Below are positions 1-8,990 of a stretch of 64,000 nucleotides of DNA, one piece after another. Each line of letters begins with the position of its first letter. Position 1 is the first letter of the stretch. Both the position numbers and the translations under genes were made by a program. Origin of the DNA: Candidatus Schekmanbacteria bacterium (GTDB lineage Bacteria > Schekmanbacteria > GWA2-38-11 > J061). The stretch covers positions 467,857 through 531,856 of the forward strand of contig JACRJM010000015.1 of the NCBI GenBank assembly GCA_016219965.1, in the 5' to 3' direction. The notes under the pieces were generated by a model. The model was not told the DNA's origin and made no database searches. It worked only from the letters and a program-made list of their open reading frames with translations.

Positions 1-1
1 A

Positions 2-499
2 GGTGCATGGATTGGTATGACTCCAGTTTTTGACAGGTATTTTCAAATTAACCCTAATGAAGAATTTGAAGAAGGGCGTCCTTCTATCTGGGTAAGTACT
101 TTTAATATATTCCGAGATTTCCCAATATTTGGTTCAGGATTGGGGACTTTTGTTCATATGTACCCGTCATATACTACGAGAAATAATCAGGGATGGGTTA
201 ACCATGCACACAATGACTGGCTTGAAATTCTTTCAGATACAGGAATTGCAGGATTCGGTATAGTCATAGCCGGATTTTTTTATCTTACGTTCAAGGGATT
301 TTTTAAAATATTTATTACAAAAGAAAAACAGCTGATATGGGTTTTTATCGGAAACTATATGGCTATTTTTTCAATTGCTATCCATTGCATTACAGACTTT
401 AATCTTAAGACAACTGCAGATAGCTTCCTTTTGGTTGTTATTATTGCCATTTTCATACTGTTAAGCAGAAGTTCGGTTTTTTTGATGGACAGAAAATAA
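2..499 (+). CDS. O-antigen ligase/polymerase-like membrane protein, C-terminal part
   Basis: This is the 3' end of a gene cut by the window edge; the frame is open to base 2, so the ATG at 17 is probably internal. It resembles the Wzy_C/O-antigen ligase family (PF04932): a periplasmic-loop motif NHAHNDWLEILSDTG near residues 62-76 and at least three following hydrophobic segments. Family members join or polymerise lipid-linked glycan units at the outer face of the inner membrane. The stop overlaps the next start (TAATG), indicating one transcript. Ligase and polymerase cannot be told apart from this fragment. Confidence 0.8.
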   Translation, partial: GAWIGMTPVFDRYFQINPNEEFEEGRPSIWVSTFNIFRDFPIFGSGLGTFVHMYPSYTTRNNQGWVNHAHNDWLEILSDTGIAGFGIVIAGFFYLTFKGFFKIFITKEKQLIWVFIGNYMAIFSIAIHCITDFNLKTTADSFLLVVIIAIFILLSRSSVFLMDRK

Positions 500-1872
500 T
501 GAAAATAGGGATTGAAGAAAGTAAAATTGAAAATTTTTTTATTGTCTCAGTATTTGTTGTTTTTGTTATCTGCTATTGCATGCTCTATTTCCAGTTTATA
601 CTATCTAATAATCTGAGGGAAAGGATATCAGATGTCTTGACTGAAGATTTAAGTAACTATGATATAGAAAGTTATATAAGTGCTACGAGAATGGCATCTT
701 TCAGAAATTACCAACTAGCACTTATTATAGCAGACACTTATGTTGAGAAGATTAATGCCAGGGAAATGTCAAATTCAGAAAATAGTGAAAAAAATGTAGA
801 TATAGGCAGGAATACTACTGATAAAAATAAAGCAATAAACTTTTACGAGATGGCTATCAATGGAAATCCAGTGTCTGCAGAATCGCATATTAAACTCGGA
901 GAACTTTATTTCAGAGAAAATAATTATCAGAAAGCGATAAGTTCATTTAAAATAGCTGCAGAGCTTGATGGGAAAAATGCTTATACACTTTTTACAATAG
1001 CAGATTACTTTTTCAAGATGGGACTTATAAATGATGGGAAATCTATATTGAGGATTGCATGCAATATAGTTGACGGACTTCTCCCTGAAGGGTTAAGGAT
1101 TATGTATGAAGTTACAGGTAAAGTGGAAGATCTATATGTAATAACACCAAGAAACAAGGTTTCACTCATGAGTATGGGTTCATTCCTGCGTATGAACAAG
1201 ATGTACGATGAAGCAATAAAAGTATATAAGGATGTTCTTAATATTGATTCCCATGATCAGTTTGTCTATGCAGCTCTTGTAAATGTATATACAGATATGG
1301 GAGACATTGATAAAACTTTAAGTGTATGGGAAGAATCGGTAAAAGCTAATCCGGAAAACCCCGATGCTCTATATGGTCTTGGATTAGCATACCAGAAGAT
1401 TGGCAATGTCAGCCTTGCAGTTGAAAATATTAATAAAGCTGTTAAATTAGCTGATAAAAATACTCCCAAAATAAATATTGTAAATTATCACCTTGTTTTA
1501 ATGAATATCTATTTTAGAATGGGGGAGTATGAAAAATGTATTAAAGAAACTGAGGAAATTATCAGCATTGATTATAAATCTGCGAAAGCCTACTATTTTA
1601 AGGGTCTTTGCGAACAAAAGATTAAAAATGATTTGCGTGCAGTTGTACTTTCCTTCAAAAAGGCTGAGGAACTGGAACCCGAAGAAATTCAGTACAAAAT
1701 AACGCTTGCAAATTGCTATAAGGATTACGGTCTTTATAAAAGTGCGGTTTTGGAATGGAAGAAAATAGCTTTAGTCAAGGGCTATGAGAGAAAGGCGGCA
1801 ACAGAGATAAGCGAACTGATGCAGTCATTGCAAAATTCAAACGTAACAGCAGAAGATAAAGGACTATTTTAA
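499..1872 (+). CDS. Membrane-anchored TPR-repeat protein
   Basis: The 457-residue protein has one N-terminal membrane segment (about residues 12-36) and then a series of tetratricopeptide-like helical repeats from about residue 115 to 440, with typical pairs such as AESHIKLGELYFRENNYQKA and DALYGLGLAYQKIGNVSLA. TPR arrays bind partner proteins. Proteins of this shape often follow Wzy/ligase genes and may help organise the assembly complex. It overlaps the preceding gene by one base. No catalytic motif is visible; the role in glycan assembly is inferred from position. Confidence 0.8.
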   Translation: MKIGIEESKIENFFIVSVFVVFVICYCMLYFQFILSNNLRERISDVLTEDLSNYDIESYISATRMASFRNYQLALIIADTYVEKINAREMSNSENSEKNVDIGRNTTDKNKAINFYEMAINGNPVSAESHIKLGELYFRENNYQKAISSFKIAAELDGKNAYTLFTIADYFFKMGLINDGKSILRIACNIVDGLLPEGLRIMYEVTGKVEDLYVITPRNKVSLMSMGSFLRMNKMYDEAIKVYKDVLNIDSHDQFVYAALVNVYTDMGDIDKTLSVWEESVKANPENPDALYGLGLAYQKIGNVSLAVENINKAVKLADKNTPKINIVNYHLVLMNIYFRMGEYEKCIKETEEIISIDYKSAKAYYFKGLCEQKIKNDLRAVVLSFKKAEELEPEEIQYKITLANCYKDYGLYKSAVLEWKKIALVKGYERKAATEISELMQSLQNSNVTAEDKGLF

Positions 1873-1884
1873 AAAGGTATCTAA

Positions 1885-2865
1885 ATGGACAAAGTTATTT
1901 GTAGAAAAATTCTCTATGGCGATGAGGGAATAAAAAGGTTTCTTGATGAAATATTTGCTAATGGCTGGTTCACTCCTGGTAGTAAGCAGATTGTTATTAA
2001 ACCAAATCTCTGTACACTTGCAACAGTTGAATCAGGAATAATAACAGATATATCATTTGTAAAGACCCTTGTAAGTTTTATTAAATCAAAATCACCATCA
2101 TCTCAGATAAAAATAATAGAAAGTGACAGTTTTGACCGGACAGCTGAAGAGGTCTTTGAAAAACTTGGATACTGTGATCTTGCGAGGGAAGAGGGGGTTG
2201 ACCTTATAAATCTTACAAAAATGAGGAGTATCCCTCTTGCGTTTTCAGAAATCCCTTATGAGATTAATCTCCCATTTATTTTTCTGGAAGATATTTTTTA
2301 CATATCCATTGCTAATCTTAAGACTCATGATTACCAGAAAGTTACATGCGGCTTCAAGAACCAGTTTGGATGCATTCCAGATGTTTTAAAAGAACGCTAT
2401 CACCCATACCTCGATGAAGTCCTTTACTATCTTGATGGTTTGATTAATCCTGATTTATCTATAGTTGATGGCAGAATTGCTTTAGAAGGTAATGGGCCGG
2501 TTGATGGTGAACCTATAAAGTGTGATTCGATGATTGCAGGCAATAGTTCTCTGTCAGTTGATACAGTGTGTGCCAGAGTTGCAGGATTTGATCCGGTGAA
2601 AGTACCTTATCTAAGATATGCTTACAAAAAGACCGGATATAATCCTTCCAATATAGAAGTTGTTGGAGATAAATTGGATTTCAATTTTAAATTTATTCCT
2701 GATAAGCTTTTCAATGGAATAAGGTTGAAGATATTTGTTATAAGGACATCTAATATTATAACTAATTTTTCCAAAAAAGTGCTCTTTCATCTTTATTATT
2801 ATGGTTTTATCGCTACAGCCCGTATAGCACCTAAATCAATTATGAAAAAAATAAGGAAGACATGA
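1885..2865 (+). CDS. DUF362 domain-containing protein
   Basis: The 326-residue protein matches the DUF362 family (PF04015) in pattern: an early IKPNLC motif, a VIESDS segment, NLKTHDYQKVTCGFKNQFG around residues 145-165, an IVDGRIALEGNGP segment, and SVDTVCARVAGFDP near 230. DUF362 is often fused to ferredoxin domains; no CxxCxxC cluster is present here. The biochemical function of stand-alone members is not established. It begins 12 bp after the TPR gene and its stop overlaps the next gene, so it is part of the glycan operon, possibly modifying a sugar or lipid carrier (inference). Confidence 0.82.
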   Translation: MDKVICRKILYGDEGIKRFLDEIFANGWFTPGSKQIVIKPNLCTLATVESGIITDISFVKTLVSFIKSKSPSSQIKIIESDSFDRTAEEVFEKLGYCDLAREEGVDLINLTKMRSIPLAFSEIPYEINLPFIFLEDIFYISIANLKTHDYQKVTCGFKNQFGCIPDVLKERYHPYLDEVLYYLDGLINPDLSIVDGRIALEGNGPVDGEPIKCDSMIAGNSSLSVDTVCARVAGFDPVKVPYLRYAYKKTGYNPSNIEVVGDKLDFNFKFIPDKLFNGIRLKIFVIRTSNIITNFSKKVLFHLYYYGFIATARIAPKSIMKKIRKT

Positions 2866-3851
2866 TGAAAAGACTTAGAGCGGGAATTATAGGGTGCGGG
2901 ATGATATCGAAAATGTTTCATGTGCCCGCAATGACCCATATTCCTGAAATAAAGTTAGAAGCTTTTTCTGATGTCAATAGAGAGTGGGCTAACGAGCTCG
3001 CAAGCCGTTATTCAGCGCCATATTCATTTACTGACTACAATGAAATGTTAGGAAAAATTGATATGGTGGTTGTAGCAACTCCAAATGCACTTCATGCAAA
3101 TATAAGCAAGGTATTTCTTGATGCGGGTATCCATGTTCTGTGTGAGAAGCCTATGGGGATAAATGTTGAGGAGTGTGAAGATGTCTTAAAAAAGGAAACT
3201 GAATCAAACGCTATTTTTATGGTCGGACATAGCAGACGTTTTGCTTCAAATGCGATGCTTCTTAAGGAATTTCATGAAAAAGGAATGTTTGGAGAAATAA
3301 AATCAATGGAACTTGTGATGGGGCATAGCCATACTCAGTGGATTACTCGTTCAGGATTTTCATTCAAAAAAGAACTTTCCGGAGGAGGAGTTCTTATTGA
3401 CCAGGGGATTCACCTTATTGATCTTCTTATATGGTTTTCCCCGGGACAAATAACTGTAACTTCATCTGTCGGAAAGGATATTCTTGGGCATGGTATGGAA
3501 GATCATGCAGAAATAGAGTTTTCCCTTTTAAATGGCGGGAAAGCCACAATAAAAACCTCAAGGACAGAAGAATGGGATAATTTGTGTACTTTGGAAGGAA
3601 CAAAAGGATGGGCAAAGTTCCATATTGACGACAAGAGCTTTCTTAAGATTTGCAGTGAAAATCTAAGGGGATGCAGGAAACTAAGGTATCTTCAGATAAA
3701 AACAGGACTAAATAATATTTATCTTGACCAAATAAAATATTTTGTAAACTGCATAAACAACAAGGTTTCTCCAATGACATCTGCAGACTCTTCTGTAAAA
3801 GGAATTCGCCTTTTAAAAGAATGTTATGCTAAAATGAGCATTATTAAGTAA
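2862..3851 (+). CDS. Gfo/Idh/MocA family NAD(P)-dependent sugar oxidoreductase
   Basis: The N-terminus carries a Rossmann dinucleotide-binding motif (GIIGCGMISKMFHVPAM) and residues near 92-96 give the family signature CEKPMG, with the catalytic-type lysine. The C-terminal half matches the alpha/beta substrate domain, with a GGGVLIDQGIHLID segment around residue 175. Members oxidise or reduce sugars, often nucleotide sugars, using NAD(P). Two adjacent ATGs exist (2862 and 2865), overlapping the DUF362 stop. Within this cluster it probably makes or modifies a nucleotide sugar; the substrate cannot be read from sequence. Confidence 0.88.
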   Translation: MMKRLRAGIIGCGMISKMFHVPAMTHIPEIKLEAFSDVNREWANELASRYSAPYSFTDYNEMLGKIDMVVVATPNALHANISKVFLDAGIHVLCEKPMGINVEECEDVLKKETESNAIFMVGHSRRFASNAMLLKEFHEKGMFGEIKSMELVMGHSHTQWITRSGFSFKKELSGGGVLIDQGIHLIDLLIWFSPGQITVTSSVGKDILGHGMEDHAEIEFSLLNGGKATIKTSRTEEWDNLCTLEGTKGWAKFHIDDKSFLKICSENLRGCRKLRYLQIKTGLNNIYLDQIKYFVNCINNKVSPMTSADSSVKGIRLLKECYAKMSIIK

Positions 3852-3935
3852 TATAAAAAACAATATGCTCATGTCATTCTTTAGTCTTTCAATCTTGATA
3901 TATTTTGATTTAAAATTTAGTTCCTCTTTAGAGCG

Positions 3936-5120
3936 ATGGAAATAATTCTCGCACTTACCTATTTTGATGTTAATGGAGTATTTACTGGAGGAACACAGTC
4001 CTTGGTAAAGCTTCTTTCTACTGAGCTCTCTGGCAGGGGGCATGATGTAAAAATACTTACTGTAAATCATGATAAAATATCAGAAAAAAAGGATCAAATC
4101 ACAAAAACTGTAATAAAAGAAAGAGTGACCCTTCTTTCCATTAGCGCTTATGAAATTTGCAGGATTAAATTCTTAGGGAGACATCTTCTTAAGCATCTTA
4201 ATGCAAGATTTTATTTCAGAACAAAGAAAATTAAAAAAGAAATTGATGAGTCGTGTGCCTTAATATTCTTTGATGTTAATGAAATGTCTTTCCCTCTATG
4301 TCTTCTGAGAGAAAAAAAATTGAAGCTTTTTTACTGCTGTACCATGATTGAGAGAGAAAAATACTTTACCCAGAATTATCTTCCCAGAAAGCTATTAAAG
4401 ATTTGTGCAGATTACTATCTTGTTTCCAACAGTGAAACAGAGAATGCGCTTAACAGACTCGATTTAGACAGCCCCAAAACTATGTTGCTGCCATACGGGA
4501 TTGAGACTGGAAGATTTATGCCGTTGCATGATATTCATTCTGATAAAGAAGGCTTGAATGTTATCGGTTATATTGGTGGTATTGAGGAAAGGAAGGGGCT
4601 TCATGTACTCCTTAAAGCATGTAGAATTCTTAAAACAAAATTTACACTTTTAATAGCAGGGCCGCCGCGTGAAGAAAAATATTATAAGGATGCGCTTAGG
4701 GAGATTAGCTTAATAAACGATACAGGCTTAGGAAAGGTAGAGTATCTGGGAAGAATTTCTGATGACGAATTGACAAAATTTTATAACAGACTCGATATCT
4801 TTGTTTGTCCTTCGCTTATCGAAGAATTTGGTATAGTTATACTCGAGGCAATGGCATGTGAAGTTCCTGTAGTTGCTTCCGCTGTTGGAGGTATCACCAC
4901 AATTATATCTGATGGTGTTGACGGAGTATTATCTTTGCCGGGTGATGCAGATGACATGGCTGGTAGAATTGAAAAACTGTTAAACGATAAAACTCTGGTG
5001 AAGAATATGGGAATACGTGCAAGAGAAAAGATACTGAAGAATTACTCCATAACCAGAACAGCTGATGGCATTGAAGAACTCATAAACTCTAAAATAACGG
5101 GTAACAAACTCACTGCATGA
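3936..5120 (+). CDS. Glycosyltransferase family 4 protein
   Basis: A 394-residue GT-B fold enzyme. The N-terminal half starts with a sugar-acceptor domain containing GGTQSLVKLLSTEL. The C-terminal donor domain shows IGGIEERKGLHVLLKA near residue 213 and the GT4 E-x7-E motif in EEFGIVILEAMACEVPV around residues 298-314. GT4 enzymes are retaining transferases using nucleotide-sugar donors. A gap of 84 bp precedes it, the largest inside the cluster before 12875, and could hold an internal promoter. It overlaps the flippase gene by 4 bp (ATGA). Confidence 0.88.
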   Translation: MEIILALTYFDVNGVFTGGTQSLVKLLSTELSGRGHDVKILTVNHDKISEKKDQITKTVIKERVTLLSISAYEICRIKFLGRHLLKHLNARFYFRTKKIKKEIDESCALIFFDVNEMSFPLCLLREKKLKLFYCCTMIEREKYFTQNYLPRKLLKICADYYLVSNSETENALNRLDLDSPKTMLLPYGIETGRFMPLHDIHSDKEGLNVIGYIGGIEERKGLHVLLKACRILKTKFTLLIAGPPREEKYYKDALREISLINDTGLGKVEYLGRISDDELTKFYNRLDIFVCPSLIEEFGIVILEAMACEVPVVASAVGGITTIISDGVDGVLSLPGDADDMAGRIEKLLNDKTLVKNMGIRAREKILKNYSITRTADGIEELINSKITGNKLTA

Positions 5121-6541
5121 AACCGGTAGCAAGGATAATAAAAAATACTGGCGTTGAAGTAGTGTCAAACGTTTTCAATATGCTCCTCAGTGCTGTATTT
5201 ACATTTTTCATAGCAAGAGCTTTTGGCCCTGGTCTATATGGAACATTTTCCATCGTTACCACTTTCCCTCTTTTTTTTACTTCTTTCATGCTTTTTGGAC
5301 TGGATTGCATACTCATAAGAGATATTGCAAGGGATAGAAATGTCGCAGGGAAGATACTCTGCAATGCAATACTTTTTCAGCTTTTGCTGGCCGCGATTAC
5401 CTTTCTATTAATATCTGTTACTATAGCTATTCTTGGCTATGACACCAATATGAAAGAATTGATAAACCTCTTCTTTTTCTTTTGTATAATTACATCAATA
5501 ACAACCGTAAATACCACGTCTTTCAGGGCGTTTGAAAGGATGGAATTCAATTCAATCCTGAATACTGGCGAGAAAATATTAGTTCTGTTGTTGGGTATTG
5601 CAGCTATTATGAATTCTTACAGGGTCAGAGGGATTATAATAGTATTCATTATCGCAGGGTTGATTAAGCTCGCTGCTTCCATTCTGATTACGTTCAGGAA
5701 ATTTACAAAATGGGATATGACTGTCGACACAAGTATATGGAAGTATTTTCTTAAAGAGGGTTATCCTGTAGCTGTATCATCATTTTTTACTTCATTCAGA
5801 TGGAATATTGTAATTCTTGTGATATCAAGGACTTTGACTGAAAGCGATGCGGGTTTTTATAACGCAGCATTCAAACTTACGTACCCGATATTACTTATAA
5901 CATTTGCCTATTCTACTGCAATATTGCCTATGATGTCGGTATTTCATGATTCTTCAAGAGAAAAGCTAGTAAGAATCTACAAAATATCCTGTAAGCTTGC
6001 TATGGCTATAACTATTCCCGTGTCAATATTTATAACATTTTATGCGGATGATATAGTCAGAATAATCCTCGGTGATAAATATACATCTTCAGTTGATGTC
6101 CTTAGGATAGTAATCTGGATTCTCCCATTTTCCTTCCTTGTCTATCCATTGGGGAATGTACTTGTTTCTGTAAACCATCAGAAGGATGCTATGGTTGCAA
6201 ATGGAGTTAATGCAGCTCTGCTCTTTGTATGTGAAATAGTACTTACTGAAAAATACGGCCTTTTAGGCGCATGCGCTGGGATTGTTGCTGCAGAGGCACT
6301 ATTAGCTGTAATGTATTTTTACTGTGTAACTTTAAGATTCCGGTATATAAGCATTGCTGAATTCCTTCTTAAGCCGTCAGTATCAGGGCTTGGGATGTCG
6401 GCTGTGATAATTATGTCATCAGGAGCAGGAAAGATAATAAGCGGGATCGCCGGGTTGGTAGTATACGTTGCTGTTGCTTATTTTTCCAAGGTGTTTAGTT
6501 CAAATGAGGTCCAGAAGGTAAGAGAGGCGCTTAGTATTTAA
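5117..6541 (+). CDS. Wzx-type polysaccharide flippase (MOP superfamily)
   Basis: The 474-residue protein is almost entirely hydrophobic, with about 12-14 predicted transmembrane helices, and starts with the family-typical stretch VVSNVFNMLLSAVFTFFIARAFGPGLYG. This is the polysaccharide-biosynthesis/MATE-like (MOP) exporter pattern. Such proteins flip undecaprenyl-linked oligosaccharides across the inner membrane. The start ATG overlaps the preceding glycosyltransferase stop. Together with the Wzy-like genes at both ends of the cluster it points to a Wzx/Wzy-dependent route rather than ABC export. Confidence 0.85.
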   Translation: MKPVARIIKNTGVEVVSNVFNMLLSAVFTFFIARAFGPGLYGTFSIVTTFPLFFTSFMLFGLDCILIRDIARDRNVAGKILCNAILFQLLLAAITFLLISVTIAILGYDTNMKELINLFFFFCIITSITTVNTTSFRAFERMEFNSILNTGEKILVLLLGIAAIMNSYRVRGIIIVFIIAGLIKLAASILITFRKFTKWDMTVDTSIWKYFLKEGYPVAVSSFFTSFRWNIVILVISRTLTESDAGFYNAAFKLTYPILLITFAYSTAILPMMSVFHDSSREKLVRIYKISCKLAMAITIPVSIFITFYADDIVRIILGDKYTSSVDVLRIVIWILPFSFLVYPLGNVLVSVNHQKDAMVANGVNAALLFVCEIVLTEKYGLLGACAGIVAAEALLAVMYFYCVTLRFRYISIAEFLLKPSVSGLGMSAVIIMSSGAGKIISGIAGLVVYVAVAYFSKVFSSNEVQKVREALSI

Positions 6542-6568
6542 AGGATACGTACCAACAGGAGCATGGTT

Positions 6569-7777
6569 ATGAAAAAAATAGCTTTTGTCTGTCTCACTTT
6601 TCACTGGCCACCTCTTGGCGGAGCATGGATTGATGAGAAAGAGGTAATGTCCCGGCTTTGTCAAAAATATGATGTGACGCTCATTGTACCTGAATTTCAC
6701 CGCTTTTTCCCACGGGGAAAGATAGAGGGTGAAATGCCGTTCAAAGTGGTGAAGATACCGTCGAATGTTTTTTCGTTTAACAGAGTGACATTGCCGTCAG
6801 CAATCAGGGAAAAGCTTAAAGAGATAAAACCAGATTGTGTAGTTGTCGGTGAATCCGGTGTAATGAGACCATACATAACATTTGCCGCAAAAGATTATCC
6901 GGTAGTACAGAGGTTTTATTCAGCTTCAATTTGGTGTTTCAACCAGAATTACTTTCCCTTCGGCAGAGAGTGCGGGAAAACGCTGCTAAATGATTATTTT
7001 GAATGTGTGTGCTGTGCTTTTAAAATGAATAGAAACAGGCTTCATGAGTTTCTGACTTCAACGGCTTTTCTTCCATCCTATCTTGATAAATTAAAGGAAT
7101 GCTACAGAATATCGCGGGCAATAATAGTATATAATGAAACTATTAAGGAATCTCTCAATGGTTGGTGTGATGATGTAAGAGTCATTCCCGGCGGAGTGGA
7201 TTGCATAAAATTTACTCCATTAAACGATAGAAAGAATGATAATGAGAAGACTCCATTAAGAATAATACTTCCTGGTCGGGCTGATGATCCTGCAAAAGGA
7301 CTGGGAACCTTGATGAAAGCAGTATCTCTACTTGGCCGCTTGCGTGATAAAATAGAGGTAAGGGCGACATGGTGTTTTTCTGACCCGCCTGATCTCGGTG
7401 ATAATGTAAAGATATTTAGCTGGATGAATTATGAGGATCTTCCGGGATTCTATCAGGACAGTGATATATGTGTTGTCCCGTCACTTTGGCCGGAACCATT
7501 CGGGATTGCTGCCGTTGAAGCAATGGCTTGCAGCAAACCAGTGATTGCCTCCGATATCGGAGGCCTTAAAGGAATAGTTGAAGACGGAAAGACAGGGTTT
7601 CTTGTAGAATCAGGTAATGCTGAAAAACTCGCAGAAAAGCTGGTAACATTTATAGAGGATGCAGAGCTCAGGAGGAAAATGGGGAATGAAGGATTTAAGC
7701 GCGTTCATGAAAAGTTCTGCTGGGAATCAGTCATGAAAGAACATTACTTTAAACTATTCAGCGATATTCTTGATTGA
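6569..7777 (+). CDS. Glycosyltransferase family 4 protein
   Basis: A 402-residue GT4 enzyme. AGGAG at 6557-6561 lies 7 bases before the ATG at 6569 but only one base before the ATG at 6563, so 6569 is the better start. The N-terminus has the acceptor-domain pattern FHWPPLGGAWIDEKEV. The C-terminal domain contains GRADDPAKGLGTLMKA and the E-x7-E motif in PEPFGIAAVEAMACSKPV. A cysteine-rich stretch around residues 118-150 (ECGKTLL, CVCC) is unusual for GT4 and may bind metal or be structural. The sugar specificity is unknown. Confidence 0.88.
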   Translation: MKKIAFVCLTFHWPPLGGAWIDEKEVMSRLCQKYDVTLIVPEFHRFFPRGKIEGEMPFKVVKIPSNVFSFNRVTLPSAIREKLKEIKPDCVVVGESGVMRPYITFAAKDYPVVQRFYSASIWCFNQNYFPFGRECGKTLLNDYFECVCCAFKMNRNRLHEFLTSTAFLPSYLDKLKECYRISRAIIVYNETIKESLNGWCDDVRVIPGGVDCIKFTPLNDRKNDNEKTPLRIILPGRADDPAKGLGTLMKAVSLLGRLRDKIEVRATWCFSDPPDLGDNVKIFSWMNYEDLPGFYQDSDICVVPSLWPEPFGIAAVEAMACSKPVIASDIGGLKGIVEDGKTGFLVESGNAEKLAEKLVTFIEDAELRRKMGNEGFKRVHEKFCWESVMKEHYFKLFSDILD

Positions 7778-8979
7778 TGAAGAAAATATTGATAATTAAA
7801 ATGCGTTTTCCATATCCCATTTTTTCCGGGACTGATCATGTAAGCTTCAATCTTATAAAAGCCCTTTCCGAGGAGCATGAAGTATCTCTTATCTGTCATG
7901 TACGGTCTGATGAGAATATAAAGGATATTGCTGTACTGAAGCAATACTGTAAAGAGGTTATAGTGGCCAGATATCCGGTTATAAAGACTGTTTGGCAGCG
8001 TATTTGGAAGAAAATCAAACGGGAATTCTTATTTTTGTTTTGTCTTATCCCCAGAGACGTAATTGACAACACTTCAACTGAAATTGAGAAAAAAATAAAA
8101 GACCACCTTTCATCCAATAAATATGACATCGTTCAGATAGAATATTTCTATGCTGCAAAATACAGGAAATACATCAAGAACAGCATATCAATAATATTAT
8201 CCAACGATGCCTATTATGAAACTGTAAAGCAGTTTTATCTTTATGAAAAGAACATAATAAAGAAAGCGGTCAGGTTCTTTGAATATATTGTGACAAAGCG
8301 GTATGAACTCAGAGCATATAAGCTATTTGACTGGGTTTTTTTTATAAGCCGGGATGATCTGAAGATAATTGAAAGAGATAATATACTAAAACAGACAAGA
8401 GTTATTCCTGTGGCGATGGAAGCCTGTCAAACCAGTAAAGAGTACGAAATCGTTCCCTATTCGATGGTGTTTGTAGGAGGGATGCAGGCACTTTTTAACA
8501 GGGATGCAGTAATCTTTTTTTGCAGAGATATATATCCACTTATCCGTTCTGAAATACCTGAGGTCACATTTACGATAGTCGGCAGCTCGCCTGGAGAAGA
8601 TATTTTGGAATTTACGAAGGAACCTGGAATTACGGTTACAGGCTCAGTTCAGGATGTGTCCCCTTATGTTTCAAAAGCCGCAATTTATGTTGCTCCTTTA
8701 AGGATAGGTACCGGAATAAAAACAAAGATTCTTGAGGCAATGAGTATGAAAAAGGCCATTGTCACAACTTCTATGGGAGTTCAGGGTCTTAGTGTTGAAA
8801 ATGGGAAGGAGTTATTTATTGAAGATGACAGTATTTCTTTTGCAAAACGGGTAATAGATCTGCTTAGAGATCCAGAGAAATGCAAAGTTATTGGATTAAA
8901 AGCAGCAGAATATTTCGAGAAAAAACATTATGTTGAATCTATAAAGGCAAGTATATTGGATGCTTACAGGGGGCTCTGA
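7777..8979 (+). CDS. Glycosyltransferase family 4-like protein
   Basis: A 400-residue GT-B enzyme of the glycosyltransferase 4/Glyco_trans_1_4 type. The N-terminus has GTDHVSFNLIKALSEEHEV. The C-terminal half shows VGSSPGEDI, VTGSVQDVSPYVSKAAIYVAP and IGTGIKTKILEAMSMKKAIV, the pattern seen in sugar transferases with PEP-CTERM/Stp1-like organisation. Two starts are possible, TTG at 7774 and ATG at 7777, the latter overlapping the previous stop in TGATG. Charged residues 60-110 are atypical and lysine-rich. Donor and acceptor are not recognisable. Confidence 0.85.
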   Translation: MKKILIIKMRFPYPIFSGTDHVSFNLIKALSEEHEVSLICHVRSDENIKDIAVLKQYCKEVIVARYPVIKTVWQRIWKKIKREFLFLFCLIPRDVIDNTSTEIEKKIKDHLSSNKYDIVQIEYFYAAKYRKYIKNSISIILSNDAYYETVKQFYLYEKNIIKKAVRFFEYIVTKRYELRAYKLFDWVFFISRDDLKIIERDNILKQTRVIPVAMEACQTSKEYEIVPYSMVFVGGMQALFNRDAVIFFCRDIYPLIRSEIPEVTFTIVGSSPGEDILEFTKEPGITVTGSVQDVSPYVSKAAIYVAPLRIGTGIKTKILEAMSMKKAIVTTSMGVQGLSVENGKELFIEDDSISFAKRVIDLLRDPEKCKVIGLKAAEYFEKKHYVESIKASILDAYRGL

Positions 8980-8990
8980 GAACTTTAAAA

